The notes beneath the pieces were generated by a model. That model ran no database searches, had not been told where the DNA came from, and saw only the letters and a list, made by a program, of their open reading frames with translations. DNA of 38,418 nucleotides from Verrucomicrobiota bacterium (GTDB taxonomy: Bacteria > Verrucomicrobiota > Verrucomicrobiia > Limisphaerales > UBA1100): assembly GCA_030747505.1 (NCBI GenBank), contig JASLKQ010000027.1, positions 1-38,418 of the forward strand, in the 5' to 3' direction. Both the position numbers and the translations under genes were made by a program. Positions 20,301 through 29,152 of the stretch are shown piece by piece (positions within the stretch are counted from its first letter, which is position 1; each line of letters starts with the position of its first letter).

Positions 20301-21484
20301 TGAAATATCGGCGCTTTGGGAAAACAGATCTGAAAATGCCCGTGTTCTCCTGTGGAGGTATGCGCTACCAGCACAAATGGAATGATGTCGAATGGAAGGA
20401 GGTTCCCGTTGAAGGCCAAAAGAATCTGGAAGACACCATCCACCGGGCAGTTGAGCTGGGTATCAATCATATTGAAACCGCCCGTGGATACGGATCATCT
20501 GAGATGCAACTGGGCCCAGTTCTGCAGCAGTTCCCTCGTGAGGATATAATCGTACAAACCAAGGTGGCTCCATTCAAAACAGCCAGGGAGTTCCTTGATA
20601 CCTTTAATACTTCAATGGACCACCTAAAGCTGGACCATGTAGATCTCCTTTCTCTTCATGGGATCAATAACCAGGAATTGTTAGACTGGTCCCTACAGGA
20701 AAATGGCTGCCTTGACGCCGCCCGGTGGCTTCAGAAAGAAGGACGGTGCAAACACGTGGGATTCTCCACCCATGCGACCACCGATATTATCCTTAAAACA
20801 ATTGAAAGCGATCTTTTCGATTATGTGAATCTACACTGGTATTTCGTTAATGACCTTAATTGGCCCGCAGTAGAGGCAGCAGAAGAACGGGACATGGGTG
20901 TCTTTATTATCAGCCCTAACGATAAAGGGGGGAAATTATATAACCCACCACCTAAACTAACTGATCTCTGCAAACCACTACATCCCATGCAGTTTAACGC
21001 ACTATACTGCCTGAATCGGCCACAAGTGCATACGCTCAGCTGCGGGGCAGCGAAACCCAGTGACTTTGATTGTCATATTGAGACCCTGAAGTATTATGAA
21101 AATATCGGTCCAGTTATTACAGGAATTGAAGAAAGTCTTCGCAATGAAATGGACAAAGTGCTCGGCGCAAACTGGTGCTCCAATTGGCACAAAGACCTGC
21201 CACATTACGTGGACGTACCGGGTGAAGTAAACATCATGGAAATTCTTCGCCTATGGACCTATGCAAAAAGTCTCGACCTCGTGGAATGGGGGAAGATGCG
21301 TTACAATCTACTGGGCCAAGGCGATCACTGGTTTCCCGGCGAACATGTCTCAAAACTGGATGTGAAAAAAGTCACCCCTTCCATCAAAGGCAGCCCCTTT
21401 GCCGATCTCATTCCCGATATCTTGGATGAAGCCCATATCCTAATGCATGATCAGGAGCAAAAAAGACTGAGCGAATCGGAATAA
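20297..21484 (+). CDS. Aldo/keto reductase family oxidoreductase
   Basis: MKYRRFGKTDLKMPVFSCGGMRYQ...AVELGINHIETARGYGSSEMQLGPVL...IIVQTKVAP...HVDLLSLHGINN; overlaps mqnD by 4 nt. Confidence 0.9.
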   Translation: MMKYRRFGKTDLKMPVFSCGGMRYQHKWNDVEWKEVPVEGQKNLEDTIHRAVELGINHIETARGYGSSEMQLGPVLQQFPREDIIVQTKVAPFKTAREFLDTFNTSMDHLKLDHVDLLSLHGINNQELLDWSLQENGCLDAARWLQKEGRCKHVGFSTHATTDIILKTIESDLFDYVNLHWYFVNDLNWPAVEAAEERDMGVFIISPNDKGGKLYNPPPKLTDLCKPLHPMQFNALYCLNRPQVHTLSCGAAKPSDFDCHIETLKYYENIGPVITGIEESLRNEMDKVLGANWCSNWHKDLPHYVDVPGEVNIMEILRLWTYAKSLDLVEWGKMRYNLLGQGDHWFPGEHVSKLDVKKVTPSIKGSPFADLIPDILDEAHILMHDQEQKRLSESE

Positions 21485-21487
21485 AAC

Positions 21488-22096
21488 TTATTTTTTGCCG
21501 GCCCCATCCTTCTTGGGGGCACTGAGGTTCAACTGCTTGAGCACTTCCTCAGTCAAATCGTTCCCATCTACACTGAAAACCACAATCGGAGCGATGGCTG
21601 CTGATTGTGCAGATTTATCCAGAACATGAGTGTACCCTTTAGCCTTGGCTTTTACCGCAACAACCTGCTGGATTTCTTCTATGATTCCTTTGCGCACCTT
21701 GCGCAATTCAAGTTCGAGATCCTGCCGCGCCGAGTTTTGCGCACTTTGTATTGACTGTTGAAGTTGCTGAAACGCTCTCTGCTTATCTGCCACCTGCTGC
21801 TGACGCTTGGCTTTTTCCGCCGAAGTAAGGTTAGGGTCACTTAACCTCTGCACCATCCGCTGTAACGCCTCCCCTTCCTTACGCAGTTCTGTATTATACT
21901 TCTCAATTTTTCCGCGATTATCCTCCTGCTTCTTCTTCAGCTTCTCGTACTCCTGATCCTTCTTCCAATAACCATCATACACCTTGTCCAGGCTAATAGT
22001 TGCTATCGTTACCGCCGATTTTACCTGAGCTATTGCAGCCTGAGTAAAAAACACAAGAATAACTGTTATGATAAATCTCATAGTACCTTCTCTCAT
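21488..22096 (-). CDS. OmpH/Skp-family periplasmic chaperone
   Basis: Signal peptide plus coiled coil (VTIATISLDKVYDGYWKKDQEYEKLKKKQEDNRGKIEKYNTELRKEGEALQRMVQRLSDPNLTSAEKAKRQQQVADKQRAFQQLQQ) and the C-terminal YTHVLDKSA motif; immediately downstream of bamA. Confidence 0.88.
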   Translation of the reverse strand: MREGTMRFIITVILVFFTQAAIAQVKSAVTIATISLDKVYDGYWKKDQEYEKLKKKQEDNRGKIEKYNTELRKEGEALQRMVQRLSDPNLTSAEKAKRQQQVADKQRAFQQLQQSIQSAQNSARQDLELELRKVRKGIIEEIQQVVAVKAKAKGYTHVLDKSAQSAAIAPIVVFSVDGNDLTEEVLKQLNLSAPKKDGAGKK

Positions 22097-24900
22097 TAGA
22101 ATGTCGTCGTGTAGCCCATATTAATATTAAAGCGGCCGCCCCCTCCATTATGACCATCATCGGTAAGCGGTATCGCATAATCAATCCTGACAGGACCTAA
22201 AAATGGAATCTGCAAAACAAAACCCACGCCGAAATCATCATTATAGTTACCCAAGGCAAAATCGTAGGAACCTGCATTAACCACGCCAACATCATAAAAC
22301 GTAGCTACCCGAAGCATTTCAATAGGAGTTTGAACGCTGTACTGAACAGTGGCATGCACCATGGTGTTGCCGCCCAAGTAATCTCCTGCACTACCGCGCG
22401 GGCCTACCTCACGATAATCATAACCCCTTAAATTCCTCGATCCGCCCAATGTATTGCGATAGAGATAAGGTACCTTTTGACCACTTTCAGTACTATCGAC
22501 GACCCCTGCCTGTGTCAGGAACTCAATGTTGTGTCCTTCACGTAAGCCCTGAAAATACCAAGCACTTTTCAAATGTACGCTGTAAAAATCCTTTTCGCTA
22601 CCAAGGGAGCTAGGAGCATAATCCAAATCCGCCGACGAGCGCTGACCTTTAGTCGGAATAATTCCACCACCGCGAGTGTCATACGTAAGCCCAGTCCCAA
22701 CCATTGATATCAGACTGTTACCTTTCTCCGCCAGCAGTTCAGTAGATGCAGTATTCTTCATGTCCACCAATCCAACATCTTCAATCGTATAATTCACTCG
22801 CCCCCGAAAAGATTCATTGCCGAACATCGCCCGTTCCAGCCCCAGCCGAACACCCGTCTCCTCAACGTCAAATTTCTCGTGGAAATACTGAGACTCCTTT
22901 GTGTATATACTTGTCGTAAACCTGAGTTTTCTTCCCATTAACCATGGCTCCTCGAAATCCAATTCATGATTATTTATTTGTCCGCCTGCGGTAGTCTTGA
23001 GTCGCACTTTCTGCCCCCCTCCCTGCAGAAAATATGGTCTTCGCCAGCGCATAATATCAAAATTCTCCTGAGCAACAATAACATGGGCAAAAGCGCCATA
23101 GTCCGTACTAAAACCGCCGCCAACCTGAAATCGACCTGTATTTTGCTCCTTAACCGAAACAACAAGATTTTCCGTGGTTGAGCCGGGCTCCTGCTCACTG
23201 TACTCAGGAGCAGTTCTCACGCTACTAAACAATCTCAATCCTTCAATTCGACGCCTACTGTTCTCCATTTTTCCTGTATCGAAGGGCTCCCCTGGAGAAA
23301 TCGACAACTCACGCCGTATCACAAAATCTTTGGTTTTTGCATTGCCTTCAATCTTGACCAATCCAACATTCACAGGGTTGCGATCCCATTTTAGGTTACC
23401 TTTATCATCCTCATCCTCAAAAAAGTGATCCCCTTCAACGATCTCAAAAAGAAGGTTTATCGTATCATTCTTGAGATCTGTCGTTTTCTGTACGGCAACG
23501 GCCGCATCGATAAACGCACGCCGACCATAAGCATCCTCTACAATCTCTTGATCAGAATCTCCTGGGTCTTCAGCCCTTATATGACCCGGACGGAACACCT
23601 CCCCTTCCTTGAGCGACAACATGTTACGCAAAACTTCCGGAACTATGACTGGCTTGAATTCTGGAAACTGCGTTCTGTTTACCTCCTGAAATTTCCCATT
23701 AACTCTCTGACCATACTTAAAACCCAAAGCACCCACCTTATACTGAGGCCCTTCTGCAATAGAAAACACAAAAGGAACCCGATCCATTTCGTCCATATAA
23801 TCCTCAAATTCATCTTCGGCATCATCAAGACCATCTTCGGCATCATCAAGTTTTGATTCTGCTGTATCCACCAAGCTCTCCAACTCGGACTCATTATCCC
23901 CTTCATCCTTGTCGTCCAGCCTGCGCTCTGCCCTGCTTAAATCATCAACAGCCTTTGAGTGCGCTCTGCGGGCATTGAACAGGCTCGCGCGCAATTCCTT
24001 GTATTCCGGCGAGTCCAACACCTTGTCAGCACCATTTGAAATATCAATATTCACGTCAAGATACCCTCGATCGCGATAGAACCTTTCTAGCCGCTCGATA
24101 TCTTCCTGATATTCCCGTGGCTTTAATCGACCATCATCCAAAAACCATGAAACCGGATTATACCATGAACGACGTTGACGTATCTTGACATATTTTTTTA
24201 ATTCCTTCTCACTGAAACTCAATGGCTTTCCCGAGGTTGACTCAAAGACCAATGCACCTCGGTCAATTTTGAATTTTTCACCCTCATTGATAATATACCA
24301 AACTGAAGCACCAACTCGCACACCTTTTACTTTTACAGGGTAAAATCCCTTCTTGAGGTATTGCTCTTCCAGAACCTTTTCATCGGAATGCTTGCGGGCA
24401 TCATTATATTGCTGCCCTTTAACCAACTTAAGCTCTTTGCGCAGTTTTGATTCCTTTATGGTGAGATATTCTGAGTCCATCAAAAAAGCGGTGTCCTCAT
24501 TGTCGGCAATAGATTCTCTCAATCCCAATCTCTTACCATGGAGCCATAATTTTATGTCTGTAACCATTGGAAACGCCCGCACCTTGAAAACCAGCCTTAT
24601 TCCATCCGGACCATCCTTTTCGTATTGCACTTGCACATCCTCAAATCGCCCTGTCTTCATCAACCTGACTATATCCTGATTCACCCGCGCTGCTGTGATA
24701 TCGCCTTTTTCTTTGTCGACTACATAATCATCACCTTTTTTTATCCGAATATTATTATATATATATCCTTCAGACACATTACCCAAACCGGAGACTTCGA
24801 CCTTAATATCAGTAATACTACTGTCTTTCTGGGCAAAAAGATGAGTGCTTGCCATTAAACTGAACAAAAAAACCAAGTTAAATATATGTCTATTAATCAT
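22096..24900 (-). CDS. bamA: Outer-membrane protein assembly factor BamA (Omp85)
   Basis: POTRA-like repeats and a C-terminal beta-barrel (GGSRNLRGYDYREVGPRGSAGDYLGGNTMVHATVQYSVQTPI...FGVGFVLQIPFLGPVRIDYAIPL...FNINMGYTTTF). Probable start MINRHIFNLVFLFSLMASTHLFAQ at 24900, overlapping the dnaB stop. Confidence 0.93.
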   Translation of the reverse strand: MINRHIFNLVFLFSLMASTHLFAQKDSSITDIKVEVSGLGNVSEGYIYNNIRIKKGDDYVVDKEKGDITAARVNQDIVRLMKTGRFEDVQVQYEKDGPDGIRLVFKVRAFPMVTDIKLWLHGKRLGLRESIADNEDTAFLMDSEYLTIKESKLRKELKLVKGQQYNDARKHSDEKVLEEQYLKKGFYPVKVKGVRVGASVWYIINEGEKFKIDRGALVFESTSGKPLSFSEKELKKYVKIRQRRSWYNPVSWFLDDGRLKPREYQEDIERLERFYRDRGYLDVNIDISNGADKVLDSPEYKELRASLFNARRAHSKAVDDLSRAERRLDDKDEGDNESELESLVDTAESKLDDAEDGLDDAEDEFEDYMDEMDRVPFVFSIAEGPQYKVGALGFKYGQRVNGKFQEVNRTQFPEFKPVIVPEVLRNMLSLKEGEVFRPGHIRAEDPGDSDQEIVEDAYGRRAFIDAAVAVQKTTDLKNDTINLLFEIVEGDHFFEDEDDKGNLKWDRNPVNVGLVKIEGNAKTKDFVIRRELSISPGEPFDTGKMENSRRRIEGLRLFSSVRTAPEYSEQEPGSTTENLVVSVKEQNTGRFQVGGGFSTDYGAFAHVIVAQENFDIMRWRRPYFLQGGGQKVRLKTTAGGQINNHELDFEEPWLMGRKLRFTTSIYTKESQYFHEKFDVEETGVRLGLERAMFGNESFRGRVNYTIEDVGLVDMKNTASTELLAEKGNSLISMVGTGLTYDTRGGGIIPTKGQRSSADLDYAPSSLGSEKDFYSVHLKSAWYFQGLREGHNIEFLTQAGVVDSTESGQKVPYLYRNTLGGSRNLRGYDYREVGPRGSAGDYLGGNTMVHATVQYSVQTPIEMLRVATFYDVGVVNAGSYDFALGNYNDDFGVGFVLQIPFLGPVRIDYAIPLTDDGHNGGGGRFNINMGYTTTF
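23811..23850. repeat. Short tandem repeat, 2 copies of CATCTTCGGCATCATCAAG with 21-bp period, inside bamA
   Basis: Identical 19-nt units at 23811-23829 and 23832-23850, encoding (L)DDAEDG(L)DDAEDE. Confidence 0.9.
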
Positions 24901-26422
24901 TAGGTACATCCACGTGATCAACCCTTGCCGCAGTTTCAAACCGCGTAAATTGCTTCAGGAACACCATCGGCACATCCCCCGTGGGTCCGTTACGCTGTTT
25001 AGCCAACAGCAGATTTATCGGCAGTCCATCACTTTCCTCCACCGCTGGCCCATCCTCATCCTCAGAGTACGCCTTGTATAACAAGCCAACCAAATCTGCA
25101 TCCTGCTCAATTGAGCCTGATTCGCGCAAATCTGACAATCTCGGCTTGCGGTTCTTCTCCCTCTCCATTTCACGGTTAAGCTGGCAAAGGACAATCACCG
25201 GCACGCTCAACTCCTTAGCCAAGCTTTTTATGCCGGATGATATTTCCGCCACCTCTTGCTGTCTGTTATCGGAGGCTCGGCGCGAAGTAGAATGAAGTAA
25301 CTGAAGGTAGTCAATCACAATGAGCTTAACCCCATGCTGCGACCGCATTCGCCGAGCCTTCGCTCGAAGCTGCAGAATTGAAAGTCCCGGCGTGTCGTCA
25401 ATAAACAACGGAGCCTTATGCAGTTTCCCCGCGGTCTGAGTAATCCTCTGGAAATCATGCCCACCTAACAATCCATCACGCAAATTTTTGAAATTCAGCC
25501 TTGCGTGAGAACAAATCATTCGGGTTACCAGTGATTCAGCCGTCATCTCCAAGCTGAACACACCCACCGGAACGTTCTCCTGCAGCGCAACATGTTCAAC
25601 TATATTCATAGCCAAGGAGGTCTTCCCCATTGATGGACGAGCTGCAATCACTACCATCTCGGCCTCATGCAAGCCGTCTGTCATCTTGTCAAAATCCAAA
25701 AACCCAGTCGAAAGACCAGAGAGCCCACCTTGTCGCTCGTGAAACGCCTCGATTCGGGAGATTGCCCGTCCAACCAAATCTTTCATGGTGGAGGCTGCCT
25801 CGCCAGCGCGCTCTTCATTAATTTTCTGAATCCGACTCTCTACTTCATCCAGAAGTCGATCTACCTCTCCTTCATGTTCATAAGCTTCTCGAACAATTTC
25901 CGTACAGGTGCGAACCGTCTTCCGCAGAAGATACTTGTCCCAAACAATATTAAAGTAATATTCAAGATTTGCCGCTGAAGGAACTGAGTTCATCAGAATC
26001 GAGAGGAAAGCCACACCTCCCACTGCCTCCAATTGCTTCTTATCGGCCAGATACTGCTTGAGCGTAATCAGGTCAATTCCTTGCTGCACTTCATGAAGAT
26101 TCAGCATGGATTCAAATATAACCTGATGTTTCAGCTCATAGAAAAAAGTCGTGCCGGAGTTGTTCGAATTGCCAAATCGCCCGTTCTCACGCTTCGGATG
26201 CTCAAGCTGGCGCGGCTCCTTAAGCTTTTCCAGACAAGTATTTAAGCCCTCATTTGGATCAAGCAACAAACAACCCAGCACCCCCTGCTCGGCCTCAATG
26301 GAATGTGGCGGAGAACGATCCACAGAAGGCTGCGAACGTGCCTGAGCCGAACGCGGCAACTGAGCCAGATCCTCTACCGAAGTCTCCGTGACCAGCCCAT
26401 CGTTGCTATCAATCATAGACAT
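24893..26422 (-). CDS. dnaB: Replicative DNA helicase DnaB
   Basis: PPHSIEAEQGVLGCLLLDP...GLSTGFLDFDKMTDGLHEAEMVVIAARPSMGKTSLAMNI...FSLEMTAESLVTRMICSHA...LIVIDYLQLLHSTSRR...DLRESGSIEQDADLV. Exact start uncertain (26443, 26422 or 26416). Confidence 0.95.
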   Translation of the reverse strand: MSMIDSNDGLVTETSVEDLAQLPRSAQARSQPSVDRSPPHSIEAEQGVLGCLLLDPNEGLNTCLEKLKEPRQLEHPKRENGRFGNSNNSGTTFFYELKHQVIFESMLNLHEVQQGIDLITLKQYLADKKQLEAVGGVAFLSILMNSVPSAANLEYYFNIVWDKYLLRKTVRTCTEIVREAYEHEGEVDRLLDEVESRIQKINEERAGEAASTMKDLVGRAISRIEAFHERQGGLSGLSTGFLDFDKMTDGLHEAEMVVIAARPSMGKTSLAMNIVEHVALQENVPVGVFSLEMTAESLVTRMICSHARLNFKNLRDGLLGGHDFQRITQTAGKLHKAPLFIDDTPGLSILQLRAKARRMRSQHGVKLIVIDYLQLLHSTSRRASDNRQQEVAEISSGIKSLAKELSVPVIVLCQLNREMEREKNRKPRLSDLRESGSIEQDADLVGLLYKAYSEDEDGPAVEESDGLPINLLLAKQRNGPTGDVPMVFLKQFTRFETAARVDHVDVPND

Positions 26423-26521
26423 CAAAAAAAGAATAGAACACAAAAGCCCATTCTTTAAGCAACGAGGAATTACTGGCAGTACCCCCCCCCTTGTTCACAA
26501 AATCATACACAGAAGAGCAAA

Positions 26522-26550
26522 GACAAAACGGAGTACTTTGAACTCCGCGC
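26522..26550 (-). terminator. Possible Rho-independent terminator downstream of rplI
   Basis: Minus strand CGGAGTTCAAAGTACTCCG (6-bp stem, 7-nt loop) followed by TTTTGTCTTTG. Confidence 0.6.
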
Positions 26551-26574
26551 GGTAAAATTTTCCACAGGTTAATT

Positions 26575-27090
26575 CTAACCAACCGCAGATGTATCCGAGG
26601 GCTCTTCTGCAGCAGTCTGCACCGAATTCTCACTTTCGACAAACACCTTCAATTCAGCCTCGATTTCGGCGTGAAGATTTAGCTTTACGTCAAATTCACC
26701 CACCTTCTTGATGACCTTAGGCAAATGTACGCGTTTCTTCTCCAACTCAACATCAAACTGATTCTTTAGCTCATCGCAAATGGTGCCGGAAGTGACAGAT
26801 CCAAACATCTTTCCTTCCTCCCCAGTTTTTACCTTAATATGCAATCGAAGACTCTTGAGACTTTCGTAAAGATCCTTCATGTGATCCAACTCTTCGGCTT
26901 CCCGCTCGGCACGACTCGCCTTGAGAGCTTCAATATAGCGCTGATTGCCTGCACTGGCAGGAATCGCTTTCCCCTGCGGCAGGAGAAAATTCCGTGCGTA
27001 TCCCGGTGAGACCTTTACCTGATCACCCTCATGAGCATTCAGACTGATTACCGGTTGGGTCAGGATGATTTCAGTTTCTTTTTTTGCCAT
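26575..27090 (-). CDS. rplI: 50S ribosomal protein L9
   Basis: EIILTQPVISLNAHEGDQVKVSPGYARNFLLPQGKAIPAS...GKMFGSVTSGTICDELKNQFDVELEKKRVHLPKVIKKVGEFDVKLNLHAEIEAELKVFV. Confidence 0.95.
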   Translation of the reverse strand: MAKKETEIILTQPVISLNAHEGDQVKVSPGYARNFLLPQGKAIPASAGNQRYIEALKASRAEREAEELDHMKDLYESLKSLRLHIKVKTGEEGKMFGSVTSGTICDELKNQFDVELEKKRVHLPKVIKKVGEFDVKLNLHAEIEAELKVFVESENSVQTAAEEPSDTSAVG

Positions 27091-27106
27091 AACAATTTTT
27101 ACCTAC

Positions 27107-27550
27107 TTAAAATGGGACATCATCGTCTTCTGCAAAACCTCCGCCCCCCTGCGAGCCGGAGGGAGAACCTCCTGAAGACTGAGTGCCTGCAGAACCTCCT
27201 CCCTCACCCCCTTCACTGCGTGAATCGAGGAATCGAAAATTCTCTAGCGTTACCCCGAGTTTACTGCGTTTTTGCCCGGTCTGCTTATCGTCCCATTGGT
27301 CAAGTTTTAACCGACCCTCCACCATGATCGGCCTACCTTTTTTCAAATATTGACCAATTGTCTCAGCCTGTTTTCCAAAAGCATCTACATCTACAAAAGT
27401 CGTTTCCTCCTGCTGCTGCCCCTCCTGGTTTCGCCAATACCGGTTAACTGCTATACCAAGTTTTGCGATCGCGGTTCCACTGGAAGTGTAGCGAACTTCT
27501 GGATCCCGAGTGAGGTTGCCCATCAGGATCACCTTGTTGTAATTTGGCAT
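27107..27550 (-). CDS. ssb: Single-stranded DNA-binding protein
   Basis: MPNYNKVILMGNLTRDPEVRYTSSGTAIAKLGIAVNRYW...GRPIMVEGRLKLDQWDDKQTGQKRSKLGVTLENFRFLDSR...DDDVPF acidic tip. Confidence 0.96.
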   Translation of the reverse strand: MPNYNKVILMGNLTRDPEVRYTSSGTAIAKLGIAVNRYWRNQEGQQQEETTFVDVDAFGKQAETIGQYLKKGRPIMVEGRLKLDQWDDKQTGQKRSKLGVTLENFRFLDSRSEGGEGGGSAGTQSSGGSPSGSQGGGGFAEDDDVPF

Positions 27551-27571
27551 AGATCGATATCTTTTTTGTTT

Positions 27572-27871
27572 TTATGCGGTCGTGGGAGCAGACAATGTGA
27601 TCTGCGCCCTAAAAACATCACTCCGCTTGCCTAAAGTCGACTTAAATTCTCCCAAGGCCTCTGGTTCCATATCAAACACCAGGCTCACATAAAAGCCCCC
27701 ACTGTGTTTTTTATCCGCTATCCGAGCAAACCCACGGCGATCCAGCTTCTGTTCTCCGAGCACCTTGCCGCCCGCCTTGTCTATCAATTTCCCGATCGCC
27801 TTGATGATGTCATCCACGCTCTCAGTCGTTGCAACCGTATCCAAGATGAATAAGCCTTCGTAATGTCTCAC
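27572..27871 (-). CDS. rpsF: 30S ribosomal protein S6
   Basis: MRHYEGLFILDTVATTESVDDIIKAIGKLIDKAGGKVLGEQKLDRRGFARIADKKHSGGFYVSLVFDMEPEALGEFKSTL. Confidence 0.92.
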   Translation of the reverse strand: MRHYEGLFILDTVATTESVDDIIKAIGKLIDKAGGKVLGEQKLDRRGFARIADKKHSGGFYVSLVFDMEPEALGEFKSTLGKRSDVFRAQITLSAPTTA

Positions 27872-28482
27872 TCTGTATCCTTATCTATTGTTTTGTCAGG
27901 AAAATCCAATTTTCCGTTAAATTCGTTCATCGCCTGCGTGGCACCATGCCGCAACCAACACTCGCACTGCAGCAAAACCAAGTCCAAGACATGAGTCGCA
28001 TTCAACAACTCCGCCGGAGAAAGCTTCCCCAACACATGCCCTGCCAGCTCTACCCCTTGCCGTGGTTTTCCAACCCCAATTCTCAAGCGCAGGTAATTCG
28101 GCGTAGCCAAATGCTGCTCTACAGAACCCAAACCATTATGCCCTCCAGAGCTCCCGCTTATACGCATTCGCAGTTGTCCAAGGGCCAATTCGGCATCATC
28201 CACAATGACCAAGATTTGCTGAGTCGCTATTCTATAATAATTACAAACAGCACTAACTGACTCACCACTCAAATTCATGTACGTCTGCGGTTGACACAGA
28301 TGAATGATTTTCCCATCCACCAACACCCGACTCATTCGGGCCTTAAATTTTTTTTCCTCAGACCACGTGCCCCCCCACTTGTCGGCCAAACGATTTAAGG
28401 CAAGGAACCCCACATTATGTCGTGTCCCTTCATACTTGGCACCAGGGTTTCCGAGGCCAACAATAAGATGAGCCTCATTCAT
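27868..28482 (-). CDS. pth: Peptidyl-tRNA hydrolase
   Basis: LIVGLGNPGAKYEGTRHNVGFLALNRLA...LCQPQTYMNLSGESV...LVIVDDAELALGQLRMRISGSSGGHNGLGSV. Confidence 0.95.
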   Translation of the reverse strand: MNEAHLIVGLGNPGAKYEGTRHNVGFLALNRLADKWGGTWSEEKKFKARMSRVLVDGKIIHLCQPQTYMNLSGESVSAVCNYYRIATQQILVIVDDAELALGQLRMRISGSSGGHNGLGSVEQHLATPNYLRLRIGVGKPRQGVELAGHVLGKLSPAELLNATHVLDLVLLQCECWLRHGATQAMNEFNGKLDFPDKTIDKDTE

Positions 28483-28498
28483 GGCTCACCCATAAAAA

Positions 28499-29152
28499 CT
28501 ATTCGGATGCGGCTCCTCCCGAACCCTCAGCCGCCTCGCTATTCTCTGAGGTCGCTTCTTCAGATGTTTCATCATCCGCCGCACTCTCCTTACCTGCAAC
28601 ACGCGGCTTGGATATGGAGACTACCGGATTACCGGGATTTCCGAGCAACTCTATGCCTTCTGGGGTTTGCACATCCGATACATGAAGTGTCTGGCCAACA
28701 TCCAGTTCAGCCACGCCCACCTCAATTGTCTCGGGCAAAGCCACTGGAGTCCCTTTCACCTTAACGTAACGGAGTACGTGCTCCAAAGTGCCTCCTCCGG
28801 TTTTAACCCCAACCGGCTCACCAACAGGAACGGTAGGCAAGGTAACTATAACATTCTGCTCAGGCTTAACCTCTCTAAAATCTATATGCAGAGCCTTGCG
28901 GCTAACGGGATGATGCTGCACCTCCTGTACCAGAGCCAGACGCTTACTTTTCCCTAGCTTCAAATCGAGCAAAACCGTGTCAGAAGAAGCACTCTGCATT
29001 ACGTGCTCAAAAGCCTTGTTGTCTACTTCAACGAGCTGATTGTCACCTCCCCCATAAACAACTCCAGGCACACGACCCGCTGATCTCAATGCTTTCGCCC
29101 GATTCCGCTTTTTCGTTTCGCGTGGTTCAATTTCTAACTCGACAGCGTTCAT
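28499..29152 (-). CDS. rplY: 50S ribosomal protein L25/Ctc
   Basis: ELEIEPRETKKRNRAKALRSAGRVPGVVYGGG...KALHIDFREVKPEQNVIVTLPTVPVGEPVGVKTGGGTLEHVLRYVKVKGTPVALPETIEVGVAELDVGQTLHVSDV. Confidence 0.94.
   Translation of the reverse strand: MNAVELEIEPRETKKRNRAKALRSAGRVPGVVYGGGDNQLVEVDNKAFEHVMQSASSDTVLLDLKLGKSKRLALVQEVQHHPVSRKALHIDFREVKPEQNVIVTLPTVPVGEPVGVKTGGGTLEHVLRYVKVKGTPVALPETIEVGVAELDVGQTLHVSDVQTPEGIELLGNPGNPVVSISKPRVAGKESAADDETSEEATSENSEAAEGSGGAASE

Noticed and set aside
22966-23856. Plus-strand ORFs antisense to bamA (e.g. 23425..23856)
   Set aside because: Antisense to a well-supported bamA; composition is typical of shadow ORFs.
26480-26490. Poly-C (9 C) run between dnaB and rplI as a phase-variation tract
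   Set aside because: Intergenic, within a housekeeping block, with no adjacent contingency-type surface gene. Not enough to claim switching.
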